64,000 nt of DNA from Bondarzewia mesenterica (GCA_004802705.1 SGPL01000131.1:1-64000); one strand, 5' to 3'. Counted from the first letter of the stretch, positions 34,337 through 47,101 are shown. Translations and numbers: made by a program. Notes: generated from the letters alone by a model not told the origin.

Positions 34337-35168
34337 ATGGCTGGCCATCGTCCTCAATTGTTGGCTTTATCGCCTCTGATTGCACTCTGGACGTTGTTCT
34401 CACTGATAGTATGCTGTCCTTACAATACCTTGGATCCTGCGTCTGACATGGGATGGTAGCTGTCTACTCATGCGCTGTTGGGAAATAAGTGGGAGGCAAC
34501 AAGTTTCTGCAAATGTGAGAACACTCAGTTGGGCGCCCCGCCTCGCATGGCCTATTTTGACTGTCTCAACAGGCATTTGTTTCGGAGCCAATTACTCTAT
34601 TCTGCACCTGGATATCCCTGACAATCCATCAAAGCCATGTCTGTCATGCACGAAGCAATGGTGTCTAAACCAGAACCTTCCCATCTGTGCTGGCGCATCG
34701 CTGGGCGACATGGATCCAGACACTGCCACTGGGAAGGAAGGCGACGTTGAAGCACGATGTTTCCGTACGTTGCGTTGCTTCCGTCCTGTCATTCCTACGG
34801 CACTAACAACATTAGGATTGCAGAGCGCGACTCTCCAAGAGATCAGCTCGTAGTGACCCTATTCTTGTTGACAGTCTTCGGTCTTCTTCTGGGCGCGGGT
34901 ATCAAAGGTAGGATGATCAAAGCAGGGATTGACACAAGCTTACCGTGGAATACGGGTAGAAAGTGGTGGCAGGTGAGGCTATTCGTCTCGATCAAGGTGA
35001 AAATGGTACGCTAACAAAACATTTTAGGCCTGGATGCCTCAGAGGCAATTTGGGAACGTCAGTTTCGGCAGTCGTGACTCCAATGTGGGTAGAGAGACAA
35101 CAGGAATCTGGGGGAGGAGATCAAGAGACTATGTCCCCGTCTCAACCGAGCCTTCTTCTGATCCTTGA
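34337..35168 (+). CDS. conserved two-membrane-segment Cys-rich protein, unknown function
   Basis: The start MAGHRPQLLALSPLIALWTL opens a first membrane segment. A luminal or external Cys-rich part follows: CICFGANYSILHL, CLSCTKQWCLNQNLPICAG, GDMDPDTATGKEGDVEARCF. Then come QRDSPRDQLVVTLF and a second membrane segment (LLTVFGLLLGAGIK). The soluble tail reads RQFGNVSFGSRDSN to TEPSSDP, stop at 35166-35168. Six exons join in phase. About seven Cys sit between the two membrane segments and could form disulfides. I recognise this as a pattern shared by fungal proteins of unknown role, without a name. An alternative last-exon frame runs to 35295 but reads less like a protein. Confidence 0.7.
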
Positions 35169-35434
35169 TTACTGTGAGACTTCGGGATTTCGACTCATGG
35201 CATTGTACTTTTACAGTCTTGGATATATTTCTAATTTATCTCTGCCCCTTTCTTATCTTCTTCGGAGTCCAAGAGTGCAGATCGTGCGTGTTTGACTTAG
35301 ACTAGTAGCTCCGCGTTGCATATGTAATGCTACCGACGGCCAACTTGAAGTCCAAAGTTGCCTAATGCAGATGTGTCAATGGTCTCAAGCTCCTACGACC
35401 ACCAACACAGCAGTAATCATACTTCAGTAGCTTC

Positions 35435-35854
35435 ATGGGTACTTTATGCTCTAAACCATCCACTCACACTGGAGGACACACCGTAATTGGTCCAAGTACT
35501 TCCCATCCGCAAGCCAACCAATTGGGTGCTCGTCCTGCCCAGCCTTCTCAGGACCCTCGCGCAGCAGCTGCCGAAGCAGCAGAGACGAGGCTGAAAGCAG
35601 TGAGCCTGGCTGTGCATGCTCCCATGGTCCAGGCCAGTTTACGGTTTGCCATCCAATACAGGCACAGTTAAGAGGGACCAGCAGCCAAAATCCGAAAAGA
35701 GGACGGCTCGCTGCTCAGGTGGAAGCAAATAAAGCAGCTGTAGCAAATAGGGTCCCAGAACCCAGACAGGAGGAAAGACTCGTGGTGAGTGCACTTCATC
35801 AACATCCTCGTGTGCCTTTGCAATATCTAATACCGCAAGGAACAGTGGGATTGA
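35435..35854 (+). CDS. SVIP-like small protein with p97/Cdc48-binding VIM motif
   Basis: Three exons (35435-35599, 35662-35784, 35840-35854) give exactly 100 residues. The N-terminus MGTLCSKPS has Gly2 and Cys5, fit for myristoylation and palmitoylation, as in animal SVIP. The segment DPRAAAAEAAETRLKA contains R-x5-A-A-x2-R, the VCP-interacting motif consensus. The rest is basic and helical (GRLAAQVEANKAAVANRVPE) and ends RLVEQWD. I infer a membrane-tethered adaptor that binds the AAA ATPase Cdc48/p97, perhaps limiting ER-associated degradation, as SVIP does in animals. Binding and lipidation are predictions from motifs. The gene sits alone between the two-TM protein and GPI2. Confidence 0.75.
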
Positions 35855-36660
35855 TCGTTTAACCGTTGCAATCTAACTGGCATGACTTACGGAACTTGTA
35901 TGGCTTCTTTAAACAGCATCGTTGAAAGTTCACTATACCTGATGGCCGTCTCCTGTGCGCCGTCTGAAGCTTTAACAATAGGTCAGGCTTTCGAGTCTAT
36001 GGAGGTCTGTCTCGCTGATAGGGCATAGCGAGACATCGAGTCAGGTAAGATGTCCAGAAGTCCCCAACCGCTATGTACCTCTCAATGGCTTTCAATCTTT
36101 CTGACCTCGCTGCTGACACGTTCTGCGGAAAAATGCCGTTAAGCTTGTGTCGGTACGTGATGTTGATTTTCTTAGCCGGAGCGTCCTGCCGGTGTCCCCC
36201 CCAAAACGCAGTTTTAGATTCACGGACAGGACAAGACAGGACATCGTGCAGTCCGCAGCACGCCTGCAACTGCCCCCAAAGGTTAGGTGAGGAACGTTGT
36301 AAAAATTGAACTAGTTTGACACGGCTCGGATTCAGATCGCGCTTGCTGTGTCGTTATGGGCCTAAATCAGGCGCAGGAAGACGCCGATTGCAGGACACGC
36401 CTTTTAGATTATATGGAAGAATCATACCTTTTGTTTATCAACATGTCGGCGACTTCGGTGTATGTGGCCAAAATTTCTGTGTCCGTAGAGGATGAATTTT
36501 CTCGGAAATTGGAATAAATAAACAGATTTTTTCCACTCATGCACAATAGTCACGTGTAAGACTAAATCATGCACGTGGAATTCTCAGGCGTTACGATTTA
36601 TTATTTTGTTCCTTTCTTACATCCCTGCCCGACGGTGCCCGTTCATAGTCGAACACATGA
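35855..36660. other. intergenic
   Basis: No gene is seen in about 800 bp. Short open frames at 35997-36309 on both strands show no domain. The right end should hold the GPI2 promoter. Confidence 0.45.
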
Positions 36661-37821
36661 ATGTCCCAGCATCAGTGGGAGAAGGTGTTGTGGAAGAGGC
36701 AGCCATATCCTGACAATCACGTCCCGAATTCTTTCTTATCCTCTCTTCGCCGTAACCGTAGGTTTGCATTTATACGGGGACCTCTTCTAAGCTAATGTTC
36801 TGCAGCTAACTTCAGGCCATACACCTACTGGCCATTGGTCTTAGGCTCTTGTGCAATAACTCAACACCTGTCTGCGATCTTTATCTTCATTGTTGTCTTC
36901 GTGCGCCTTCTAGACCATACACTTGACCCTCGACTACTGGTTGTCATTTCTGCGACTATGTTCTTGATGGGTTATGCTGTCTGGGAGTTGCTCGACTACT
37001 ACTGGAGCGAAGTGGGTCAAAACATAGCTGATCGTCGTGGGTATACTTTATTTTCGTTCTCTTCTATCATCTTTGTCACGACGCACTCACTGTGATATAG
37101 GCGCCAAGACCATGAAGGCATCCATACTCGTCTTTTTGGCCTTGACGGCTCTTGCTCCCATCCTGCGGACCTTGACTGCATCTACATCTTCAGATTCGAT
37201 CTGGGCGCTATCTGCATGCCTTTTCATTTTAAATGCTGCCCTAGCTGACTATAGCTCAGTCAGGCTGGGTGGTCGGGTTCGCGAAAGGTAAGACATAACT
37301 CTATTCTTACGTCTTCCTTCCGACTTATGATGAGTTCAGGTTGACGTCCGTCTTGTCCATGAATGCCGCGGTATCTTCAGCGGTTGTATTGGCATCGCGA
37401 TTGCGTGACGATCTATCAGTCTTCGCTCTTACTCTATTCTCGATCCAGCTGTTCTCACTCTTCCCCATCCTGCGCCATCGTCTCCAGGTGAGATTTCAGC
37501 ATCTGTTATCCTTCGTTATGACGTATGCCTTAACAAACGAGCGAAGGCTACCTCAGGCGCCATACAGATTGGATTATCACTCGCTCTCTCATCGCTATCT
37601 TTGGGCCTCACGCTGCGCATATCTACAACAATAACGTACATATTCTTGGGAGTTCTAACCTCTGTCACGTTCGTCGCTCCTGCTATCCTCGTATGGGCAC
37701 AGAAATACAAGAAGTACGTTCCGGCTTACAAGTTTCAGTTCTCGAAAACTGATGTTCGGTGCCTACTTTGGGCAGTGAGATTAGAGGGCCTTGGGATGCT
37801 GCAACTCCCAAAGTGAATTGA
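36661..37821 (+). CDS. GPI2: GPI2/PIG-C, subunit of the GPI-GlcNAc transferase
   Basis: The start MSQHQWEKVLWKRQPYPDNH is typical of the family (WEKxLWxxQPYPDN). Membrane helices follow: RPYTYWPLVLGSCAITQHL, IFIFIVVFVRLLDHTLD, then KTMKASILVFLALTALAPIL with RTLT, WALSACLFILNAALADY and LSMNAAVSSAVVLASRL. The C-terminus runs IFLGVLTSVTFVAPAILVWA into the last exon NEIRGPWDAATPKVN. The complex adds N-acetylglucosamine to phosphatidylinositol in the ER membrane, the first step of GPI anchor synthesis. Six exons join in phase; the acceptor giving HRLQIGLSLAL was chosen over one 11 nt earlier because it keeps the frame. Confidence 0.9.
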
Positions 37822-38621
37822 CCGTTATCCCCTCGTCGGGAGCACTGGGCGGGGATATAGGGTGGGGGCGCAACCACAGTATTAAATGGGCATGCGCGGC
37901 CCGACGACTCACGAATGGGAGCCGGCGGAATTCCGGAGATTCGAGGATGCGATCCGGTACGGTGAAACTCGAACAATGCAAGTCGAATTGGAAAAGCTTC
38001 TGCTTCCGATGCCTGTACATAGCATTTCAGAATTTCCAACAGGAAAAATGGCCTTGGCGAATTTCTCCTGATTTTTGATCCGTTTGGGTGAAACGTGCCG
38101 TGCACTGCAGCAACAAACGGGATTGATTTGCCCCATGAGTGGACTGGTTGTGCATGGGACGAGGCCGCGTGTTATCCACGAGGATTGAGGGCGACGGCGC
38201 CGCCGTCTTGTGACTGATACGGACTTAGTGGAAGTACGCGGAGGTGCGCGGAGGTGACTTATCAACTTCCGAATCATAAACGATCGATCGGCAGGCACAT
38301 CAGGCGACGGTCAGGCCCACGAGGCATTGCACAGTTCTTTCCCTCCCGCTTTCAACCTAAGGCCTATAGAGCACTGATCAAAGCGCTTGACGCTGAAGAA
38401 TCATTGATTATACTACAAAGTGAATACTCGAACAGATATAAGACATTCAACATACTAGTGGCTGTAACTACAGAGTGCGTAAATAGATAGCAATGCATTG
38501 AGGACAGTCAGTGTTGCAAATACTTCGCCGTCGTACAATCCTTAGACTTCACCGTGATAATAACCTGCTAGATCTGCGTGTACGAACCCTTCGCCATGCG
38601 TTCAACGCAAAATGCATGCAT
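37822..38621. other. intergenic, convergent 3' ends
   Basis: No gene is seen between the stops of GPI2 (plus) and the bZIP gene (minus). Short open frames here have no domain. Confidence 0.45.
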
Positions 38622-40155
38622 TCAGTTGCGTGTATCGTCGTCATCGTCGTCGTCATGTATCCGAGGTCGTCTAGATCCAGTGCTCACGCCCATCCCTATG
38701 CCTCTCGCCTCCAACGCCTCAATTGCCACCTTCGCCGCTCCATCCGCACCTCTCTTTGACCTCGCCCTAGTTCGTCGTAGTGCACCAAAGGCTTGAGCTT
38801 TGATGACAGCTAGCGTCCCGGACATGGGAGGCGTTCCCGGCGAGGGGGAGCGGGATAGACGGGACACGCCTCTCCTAGACCTTAGTCGGGAGTACGGTGC
38901 GTTCTCGCCCTCGCTACTACCACGATCGCCACTATGTACACCGTCTGGAACAGGAAATTGGGGCAGAGCAGGAAAAATTGCTCGGTCGGCCCCAGAGTTA
39001 GTCCGCCTTGCACCTAATCTGTAGCGGACGGCATCGCTACCGCCGGTACCTGCGACAGAGATGTCTGCGATCCCGCCATGCAACGTGACCTCGGCAGGGT
39101 GGCCCGTGGTCGAATGTCTACGATAGTCAAATTCGGCACGGTCCTGAGGAACTGAACCATCGGGGAATTGGAACTGGAAGGGCGAGGTGAGAGATGTGGA
39201 TGATGAAGACGGTGGTGTCGATGTGCTCGGCGACATCGAGCGGCTCGTGAAGATGTAGGGGGCGTTGTCCATGGAGTTTGGGGGGACTTTTTGTTCGTCA
39301 ACGACTGGGTATCGAGAAGCATAGGTCATGTCGGGAGTGGATGTGATATGGGGAGACTCGACATAGTTTGGGGAATGAGAGGAATTGCTATCGGCGCGGC
39401 CAGATTCACCGCCCGACGAAGTGGTTTGGGTAACAGGTTGTGGCCATGCACCATCGCGAGCCGCACTTTGGACAGGATAGGGATGATAAGAGTATTTAGA
39501 AGATTGCCTATGGGACATAGGATGCGAACGGGTATTGTTTGTTACATGGTCAGCTTCGGCGGATGCGTAGGGGATGGATGGGGAACGAGTGGGATATTCG
39601 CCAGCTGGAGTCCCGTAGGGGCCGCTCGCTATGGCAGAAGGAGAATTGCCATTTGGATAGTGCAGAGTATCTTCACCATAAGGACCAAGCGCAGAGCCGA
39701 TGTGAGAGTTGACAGCGGTAGTCTGGGGATGCATGGGACCGAAACACGAGGGCAAAGGAGGAAACTCGTCTGGTTGAGACTCTGGACTCTTTCTCGTTTG
39801 CCAGAGAGCTCTCCAGAATTTTTTCGCGCTCTCTGCCAGCATGCTTCAGCTGAAAGTTTTCCTGGCGAAGCTCTGTGGCCTCTGCGCGTGCCTCCCGACA
39901 CGAATCCTGAAGCTGGAGAACTACTGCCTCCAAATTTGTGACTGTGTACGGCATGCGAGTGAGCGGCGAAGGCGGAGTGATGAGAAAAAAAAAAGATTGA
40001 CCTGTTTCTTCGAGGGTCGCGATATAGTTGGCGCGTCGAGCCCTGAAGGCGGCTTGAGCGTCAGCATTCTTTTTCTTTCTGAGGGCGGCATCGGAGAGAC
40101 GAGCGGCGGAGTCATCCTTGGAAGGTGAGGTGGTGGGTTGATTGGCAGGGGCCAT
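38622..40155 (-). CDS. bZIP transcription factor
   Basis: The start MAPANQPTTSPSKDDSAARL leads to the basic region RKKKNADAQAAFRARRANYI, where N-x2-A-Q-x2-F-R resembles the fungal AP-1-like (Yap/Pap1) type. A leucine zipper spans an intron: VTNLEAVVLQLQDSC, ATELRQENFQLKHA. A Ser/Pro/Tyr-rich tail of about 370 residues ends in a run of Asp (IHDDDDDDDTRN). A frame break lies in the A-run at about 39820-39825: six A give KILESSLANEK, while five A would give the expected KFWRALWQTRK and join the long downstream frame. I treat it as a likely base-call error. It probably acts as a nuclear stress or development regulator, which cannot be read from sequence. Confidence 0.8.
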
Positions 40156-40644
40156 TGGAAAGAGGGGAGAGCAAGGGACCACGGAAGGAATAAATGGCAA
40201 TATTTAAAATCACTTGAGGAATTCTTCGAACTCAGGGCACGAGGAGTCGAAGACCTTGCCCGGCCTCCGGCTCCCTGCGTCGTGGTCACGCTTCGAACAA
40301 TAAATATTCCAAAAATCGTTCTCACCTCGGCACAACACCGTCCTCGTTCAAAACACGGGCCTCCTTTCTCTCTCTCCTCTCGTCGCCACCGCCGACCTCT
40401 TTCAGCCCACCGTGGCCACCTTTTCCGTACATACGTCGGTCATCTCCGGCGATTTACTTTCGGTAACTTGCGCCTGGCGCTATGTCACGTTTCCCTCGCG
40501 CCGTGACTGCTAAGCGACGGGCATCACCGCGGCTGTCACGCTCAAATTCATTTTTCCACCTCCTTGTTCCTTTTTAAGGGCATAATCGTACAAAGTCTCT
40601 CACCATCCGCATCGAACCTGATCTCTCGGCAAACGGACCGTGCC
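40156..40644. promoter_or_regulatory. promoter region of the bZIP gene
   Basis: This 489-bp spacer separates the bZIP start from the APC4 stop, both on the minus strand. Pyrimidine-rich tracts occur near 40340-40400. No gene is seen. Confidence 0.45.
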
Positions 40645-43600
40645 CTACTCAGACTCCTCCCCAGTCTCCCCTTCTAGATCCAGCGTCTCGAGCACAAGTC
40701 CCTCGGTATCCAGTACACAAGCCACTCTCCTCCCCACTCTCCCATTCACCGCGAGGTACACTTCACCCTCTCTGCAAGCCGTCAACGCGCGTGATCGTTT
40801 GATCGGCATGAGCACCGGTTTAAGCTGAGCATATACCAACGACGAAGGCCCCCCAGTCAGCACGGCGCTCGGCAATTTAATATAAACACAGATAATCAAT
40901 TCGTTGCCTACCTGCCCGTTCTTCCAGCGCTGGAACGCATCCACGATCAGCTCTTCGCGGGAAGGCTCCCTTACGTACCCTGCAGCCGGCGATGCTTGAT
41001 ATCCCAAATCGGAGTACGTGACGGTAGCTATATATGTTGGTCCTAGTGTTTTTCGATCAAAGTTAGCCCTATCGCATGGAAGACGTGCGGCGGCGGGAAC
41101 AGCACCTCTAAGACCCTGAGCTCGATACACGATGACGAGGCTCTCATCGTCAAAGAATTCGGCGTCCAAGAGATCAAAGTCAACAACGCCGTCGCCTTCT
41201 CGAAGCCGGCATTCAAGGATAGCCATGCCCAAATCAATTAAAGAACCAGGCGCCTCGTGACCGTATCGCAGTCGGATGAGGAATACTGGTTGGAATTTCG
41301 TCAGCCATTGAAATCCGCCAAACTCATGACTTACAGCAGGTCCGGTACTCGGGAGAAGGTACATGGATCGCCAAATGATGGATGAAATGGTTCGTCTTGG
41401 GACGCACTCTTTCAACGTTCCATTTCGGAAGCAAGCGAGTTGATCGACTCACCATTTCCTTATCCGCGACGCTTCGCTCCCGAATGACATACGTGAGATT
41501 AGGATTCTCCACCGGAGTCGAAGCTGGAGAGCCAGCTCCTTCACGACAAACCTCGGCAGAACGTGCAGTGGCACTTGCTGCACGAAGGAAGATTGTTTCG
41601 CAGCGCTTGGCTAGATTCTGCACCAGTGCATACAGATTTTTGTCCACGCGATAGTGGTCCTTCTGTACGACTCGCTAAGAGAACGGCCGCAGTTCAGTCC
41701 GAGCTGCGACTCTGGGAGAGTCAGTTAAAAACCTACGTGCTGCAACGCTGTCTGTGTGGGATCCCTCAGTGCACGTCGAGCCCGTTCCATTACCGCGGTC
41801 AAGTGCTGGTTCTCTTCAGGGGCACCAAGATCCTGCGGGGAAAAATGAGGAACACCACGCTTGAACCACTTGTCGATTTGGCTGTTGACGAGACCGGACA
41901 TCAGGTAACTATCTACTTCTAGGATATCGTGTCGTGGCTGCAATAAAGAATGGGCATCTGACGTGGCGTTGGCATTGGTGATCTCTATACGGATGCCGTG
42001 AAGTTGTGAGATGGCATACATGACAGAACACGGCTCACCATAGCGCAACCATTTCATGAATTCCTTGAAATGAGACAACTCTCGTCGTGCGACGGCAGGA
42101 AGCCAACTGGCAACAACTATCGCACGACCCGTCATTTCCAAGCATTCTTCTATTTCGTTCTTACGCAGGTCCAATGGATCATATAGTTGAGGTCTTGTAC
42201 GAATGAGCCGCTGTTGGAACTTTGACTAAGAAAGAAAAAACGCACAGTTGAGACCATCCTAAGAGCTCTTCCAACATGAGATGCAGACGCTGACAAGCAG
42301 GTGCTACACGCTCCTCGGAGAAATCACGCATCTTGACCAGAGCCTCGATTACAGTCGATTCCCACTTCTGAAGGCCCTGTGATACGTGGTCAGTCTTTGC
42401 AAATTGACACGAGACTTTCGAGAGATTACCCTCTCGCTCATCTGCTCCCCACTGCCTATAAAATCGGAGACAGCGTCTGAAGATCGACCGCTTACTAACA
42501 GATGTACAAGGTCCAAGATTGACCAAGATAACTTGTCTACCAAAAAGTGAGTTAAGAGCGTAGGAGTGCTCAAAAGGGACTCTGCGCACTTCCTCCAGGC
42601 TGATCAACTTGCAAAGCCGCTAAACCTTGTACCCACTTTTCTCCAAGCTCTCGTGCACCAGCCTGGGTACTCGAACCGAACCAAGTTACATGCAAGTCGT
42701 CCATGACACGCATTATGTACCAGAGTAGTTCTCGTACACTCGTGGAAATTCTGGCAAGAGCTCGTGGTACTCTTGTTTCCAATAGGGGGAAGCGAATAAA
42801 TGTTGGGAGCAAGGGCGTGACGCTAGACTCCCCTGTCTTCTTTCGTTGATGGGCCATGAGTGTCGAAGTTTTAGAGCCTTTGCACAACGATGAAGTCGTC
42901 GAGTGGCTTTCGATCGAGATAATCCCCAGTGGGTAACTGCCATCCAGGTAAGAATGGATACGTCCAGCGCTATCTGAGACCGCAAGAATACTGTCGACAT
43001 TAGTATCATCGATCTCATCATGTTCCTCGCCAGGGCGATTGTCTTGCTCCCCGGCGCGTGCTGGGGACAGGATGGAAGCGGCCAGAGGATCGGAAGGAAG
43101 ACTTGGCCACGACGCGATCACTTCCGGCATATCTGATTTCGAAGACTTTGCTTGTTTGCCTGGGAATGCGAAAAGACCAGTGTTCCTGTGACTCTTGTAA
43201 GCACGAAATGCAATGGCGGATGAAAAAGCAGAAAGGCCGGAACTAACGTCAATACTTGGGTATCATCTTTAACCGCATCCAGAAGAGGGAGCATTTTGAG
43301 GATTGAGTGGGCGGATCCTGTCTGCCTTTCAGTAGAAGGTATGCGCATTAAGATTTTGCTTCAATTAAGCAGAACATACAATATCGTCTCCTCTCTTAAA
43401 TATGTCGGGTATGGATCCGACTTTGGGGCTCTTTTCCTCCATGAACCACCAAACACCAGTCAGTTGTACGCCTTCGGTGATAACGTGTGATATGGGTAAA
43501 TTTCGCTCCTCACGACCATCTTGAATCGAGTGCAGTGTGATACGAGGAGGATCATGTACCAGGACAATAGTCTGACCTACAAGTCCAATGTATGATCAGG

Positions 43601-43859
43601 TGGAACTTTAAGAGCACTATCACTCACCATCTGGACTCCATGCCAGATCGACAATTTCTTCGTTATGACCTCCTTCAAGATGAATGTCCACTTCCCACTT
43701 TTTCGAGCCCTGCATTTTCCACAGACTCACTCTATCCTTACTGCCCAATCGCGATATGACAACGACAAGGTCCTTGTCTGGGCAACATGATGATGGTAGA
43801 AGTCTCGAAGAAGGCGGCATCTGAAGTACTGCCAAAGATGCAAATCCATTCTGTTCCAT
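40645..43859 (-). CDS. APC4: anaphase-promoting complex subunit 4 (APC4)
   Basis: The start MEQNGFASLAVLQMPPSSRL (ATG at 43859) is followed by CCPDKDLVVVISRLGSKDRV, SLWKMQGSKKWEVDI and GHNEEIVDLAWSPDGE, the N-terminal WD40 repeats of this subunit. A helical middle follows: EPGGSA-type joins, RVPRALARISTSVRELLWYI, EECLEMTGRAIVVASWLPAV and FKEFMKWLRYGEP. The C-terminal part has FKRGVPHFSPQ, FDLLDAEFFDDESLVIVYRA and LVYAQLKPVLMPIKRSRALT, ending GETGEESE. The complex is the ubiquitin ligase that drives mitotic exit; APC4 is a platform subunit. About 8-10 short introns. Size near 800-850 residues is usual. No frame break was noticed, but not every join was checked. Confidence 0.85.
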
Positions 43860-44301
43860 GATGACTCGGTAGTGAGCGAGCAAAATGCCTCTACGAAATA
43901 CGAGTGGCGTTTCGGACCTTGTTCACAATAGGAAAATGGCCGTCCTGGAAGAAGAGGTCGACGATAAGTACGGGTTGTTTTAATGTTTGCGAAGGCTTCA
44001 ACGGTGGGTTGGTCGTTCCTCGTTCGACACACGAGTCGGACGTTGAGATCCACTCCTCGTGACACAAGCTATATTGGAGTCTCGTGACCGCGTCCACTTC
44101 GCGCTACTTCACGAGACCAAACCCTCCGAGTCCTTAATTCCCTAGGCCTGAGCTTGAGGGTCAGATCTGTCTGAAGCAGAAAAAAGGCTGGGAAGACGAC
44201 GAGCAGAGAGCTAGGATGGTACAAGTCTTCCAAGTGTCACACCTCCTGAGCAGTGCTACCAGCTCTAATAGGCTCCAGCCTCAGACTTCGAAGTGCTATA
44301 G
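43860..44301. other. intergenic
   Basis: It holds the APC4 promoter and the 3' flank of DRS1; no gene is seen. Confidence 0.5.
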
Positions 44302-47101
44302 CTAGTTGCCCTTCCCATTCCGCTTGCCGCCCTTCTTCATCCCCGCTATAGCATCACCCTTCTTTGCACGTATACCCTCGCCCCGGCTGCCTCTCTGGCC
44401 CATATCGTTGTCAAATACACCACTCCGCGAGGTCACCTTGGTCTTACGCTTCGAATTTTTATCTCTCGATCTGCCTCGCTTGGAGTCCCGCTTCTCGGGA
44501 ACACCGATTTTGGTCGGTCGAGCAGCTTTCTTCGCTGATCGGATAGCAGCATCGACAACCTTGCCATCTCCTGCTTGTTCATCAACTTCCATCGCCATTT
44601 TTCGTCGCTTAGCTCGTCGAGTGAGGCCCGAGAACTTGTCACGCTTGGGCTGCCATGATTGCTGATTGTCAGGAACGAGATATAACAACCAGTTAGCAAG
44701 ACGATTGATTACCTTCGCAGCATCAGCGGTGAGACTTCTGCCTTCAACTGGTTTCTCATCCATATAACCGGATTCATACTGTGACTTGCTGATGTCTAGG
44801 TACCGCCATGATCAGCGTATCGACTCGAATGCATAGAAGGTAGTGACTCGCCTGCAGATTTTTGCTTGTCTTTGCCTGACTGGAACCAAGTCCTCGCCGG
44901 CCTTGAATAGATCTCGTTCTCATGTTCAATCATATTTTGTCCCTTTTTCAGCTCCATTTCGGCCTGCCGGAGCTGTACGACAGTAATAACGCAATTCGAA
45001 ATGAGTACCATCACGAAATGTGCGCTCACGCACTTGTTTCTCCTCCTTCTCATCTTCAAGGACTCCAGAAATTTCTTGTTTCAATGACGCGAGCTTCTTC
45101 GACCATTTCGACACCACCTCCGGAGGCACCGTACGATGTCGAACTTGATCTTCGCCAGATGCATGCTTGATTGCGGCCTTCAGCATTTTGCGATCCGCCT
45201 CACCAACGAGAGTCACAGAACTATCGAGTAATAATAAATGAATGTCTCATCGCGTTACGTTCAAAATGAGATTACATACCGTCCCTTTTTGCCTGCGCGG
45301 GCTGTTCGTCCAACACGGTGCAAATATTGGGCATGTTGACCTGGCATATCAAAATTGATTACAGTTTCGATACCTTTAATATCGAGGCCGCGTGAAGCCA
45401 AGTCAGTCGCCATCAAATAATCGACCGCGCCATCACGAAAGAGCTGTAGAGATCTCAGACGCTACGCCAAGCAGTGAAGTGAGCGTGATAAAAACAGACG
45501 GGAAGACGAAAACACACCTGCTCCTGTGTCAAGTCACCATGCAACTCTTCGCAAGACATCCCCAGCAAACTGAAGACGATGCGAATCTGATGCGCCAGTT
45601 TCTTGCTTCTGAAAAAGATAATCACGTTGGACTTGAACGTCCGCTTGCACAAGGATACAAGTAAGGCTGATCGATCGCTTTCCTTCCCTGCGCGAACACG
45701 GACGAACTCTTGTACAAGTCCACGAGCCGTGCTCCGTTTTGGATCAACGAAGAGCCGAAGGGGCTTGTTAAGAGACATTTTAACGAGTTCATCAACGGAA
45801 TCCGTCATGGTTGCCGAGAAGAGCATGGTCTGGCGGGATGTTGGACACGACTTGATAATCTCGGTTAGTTCGTCTGAGAAACCATCGGACAGCATTCGGT
45901 CTGCTTCGTCAAGGACAAGAATGTCCAGGGCATCGAGAGTGAAAGTGGGGGAATTGCGAAGATGATCGATAAGACGCCCGGGAGTAGCGATGAGGACGTC
46001 TGGCCGGGCTCGCAATGCGACCTCCTGGACCTTCAAAGACAATCCACCTGTGTTTAGATTATGCGAACTGAGTCGCGCCCGGGGTAGAAAGAAACAATTG
46101 ACGCACCTACAATGAGACAAAATTGAATGTCTGTATGAATAGCCAGTTTCTTCCCAACTTCGTAACACTGGATGGCAAGTTCCCTCGTGGGGACAAGGAC
46201 AAGACAACGCGTCGCGGCGGCCTTCTTGTGTTTGTCTCGGTACAAAAGACGTTCTATCATGGGAATGATAAACGCAGCTGTTTTTCCTGAACCCGTAACG
46301 GCATTGCCGACGACGTCTTTGCCTAGTAGACCTACGGGAATCGTTGCGGCTTGAATGGGGGTCGGAGTGTTGAAACCAAGGTTCGTAAGAGCCTTCAGGA
46401 CTGGACGGGAAAGGTTCATAGTGAGGAACGATGAGTGTGTTTCGGGAGGTCCACTGTCGGAAGCAAAGAAAGCTATTTTTCGCTCCCGTTCTGCCATTGT
46501 CTCTAGATCACTGTCGCCCGCGGACGAAGAAGAGTCAGAAGATGTATCCTCCTCGTCTCCCTCCTCCTCATCACTACCTTCTTCCTCGCCTGCGCTCTCT
46601 TCTTCATTGGACGTCGCGAGTGGATCTACATCTTCTTCGCCTTCCGGGGATGCTGACGAATAATCCTCTTCACCTTCATCCTCTACCTCCTCCCGGCCAC
46701 CTTGCAGACTTTCTGCCCCTTCGTCGTCGCCGCTGATACTCTCACCATCTTCATCTTTATGTATCTCTTCACGCTTCCTTTTTCCAATAACGTTACGAAG
46801 CCGTCTTTTTGCGATGATGTCGTCAACAGATATAGGATCCTGTCCCTTCTGTATAAGTTTTGGAAGTCCGTCATACTACATGTGAACTCACTGGACGCGA
46901 GCCTCTCTTTACGAGGTCCCCAAAATTAGCATGCTCATCCAAGATATCATCATGTGGATCTCCCGACAAATCGAAGACAAAGTCGGGGTTTAATTGAGCG
47001 TCCTCTCCTTCATTGGCCCTGGATTTTTTACTGATGACCGGAGGTAGTGAGGGTTCCTCCTCGTCAGAGTCAATGGTCATGATGAAGTCAGATGAAGCCA
47101 T
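44302..47101 (-). CDS. DRS1: ATP-dependent RNA helicase DRS1 (DDX27), 60S ribosome biogenesis
   Basis: The acidic N-terminus ([20 protein letters not shown], later long Glu/Asp/Ser stretches) is followed by the DEAD-box core. Motifs in order: [13 protein letters not shown] (Q motif), AVTGSGKT (I), [10 protein letters not shown] (Ia), [10 protein letters not shown] (Ib), VLDEADRML (II), [10 protein letters not shown] (III), [35 protein letters not shown] (V) and [11 protein letters not shown] (VI). The C-terminal basic region carries [14 protein letters not shown] and many KR stretches ending RNGKGN. DRS1 acts in the nucleolus on 27S pre-rRNA. Introns include one near 44660-44720 with a clear GCTAAC branch site. 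All motif residues are intact. Confidence 0.95.
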
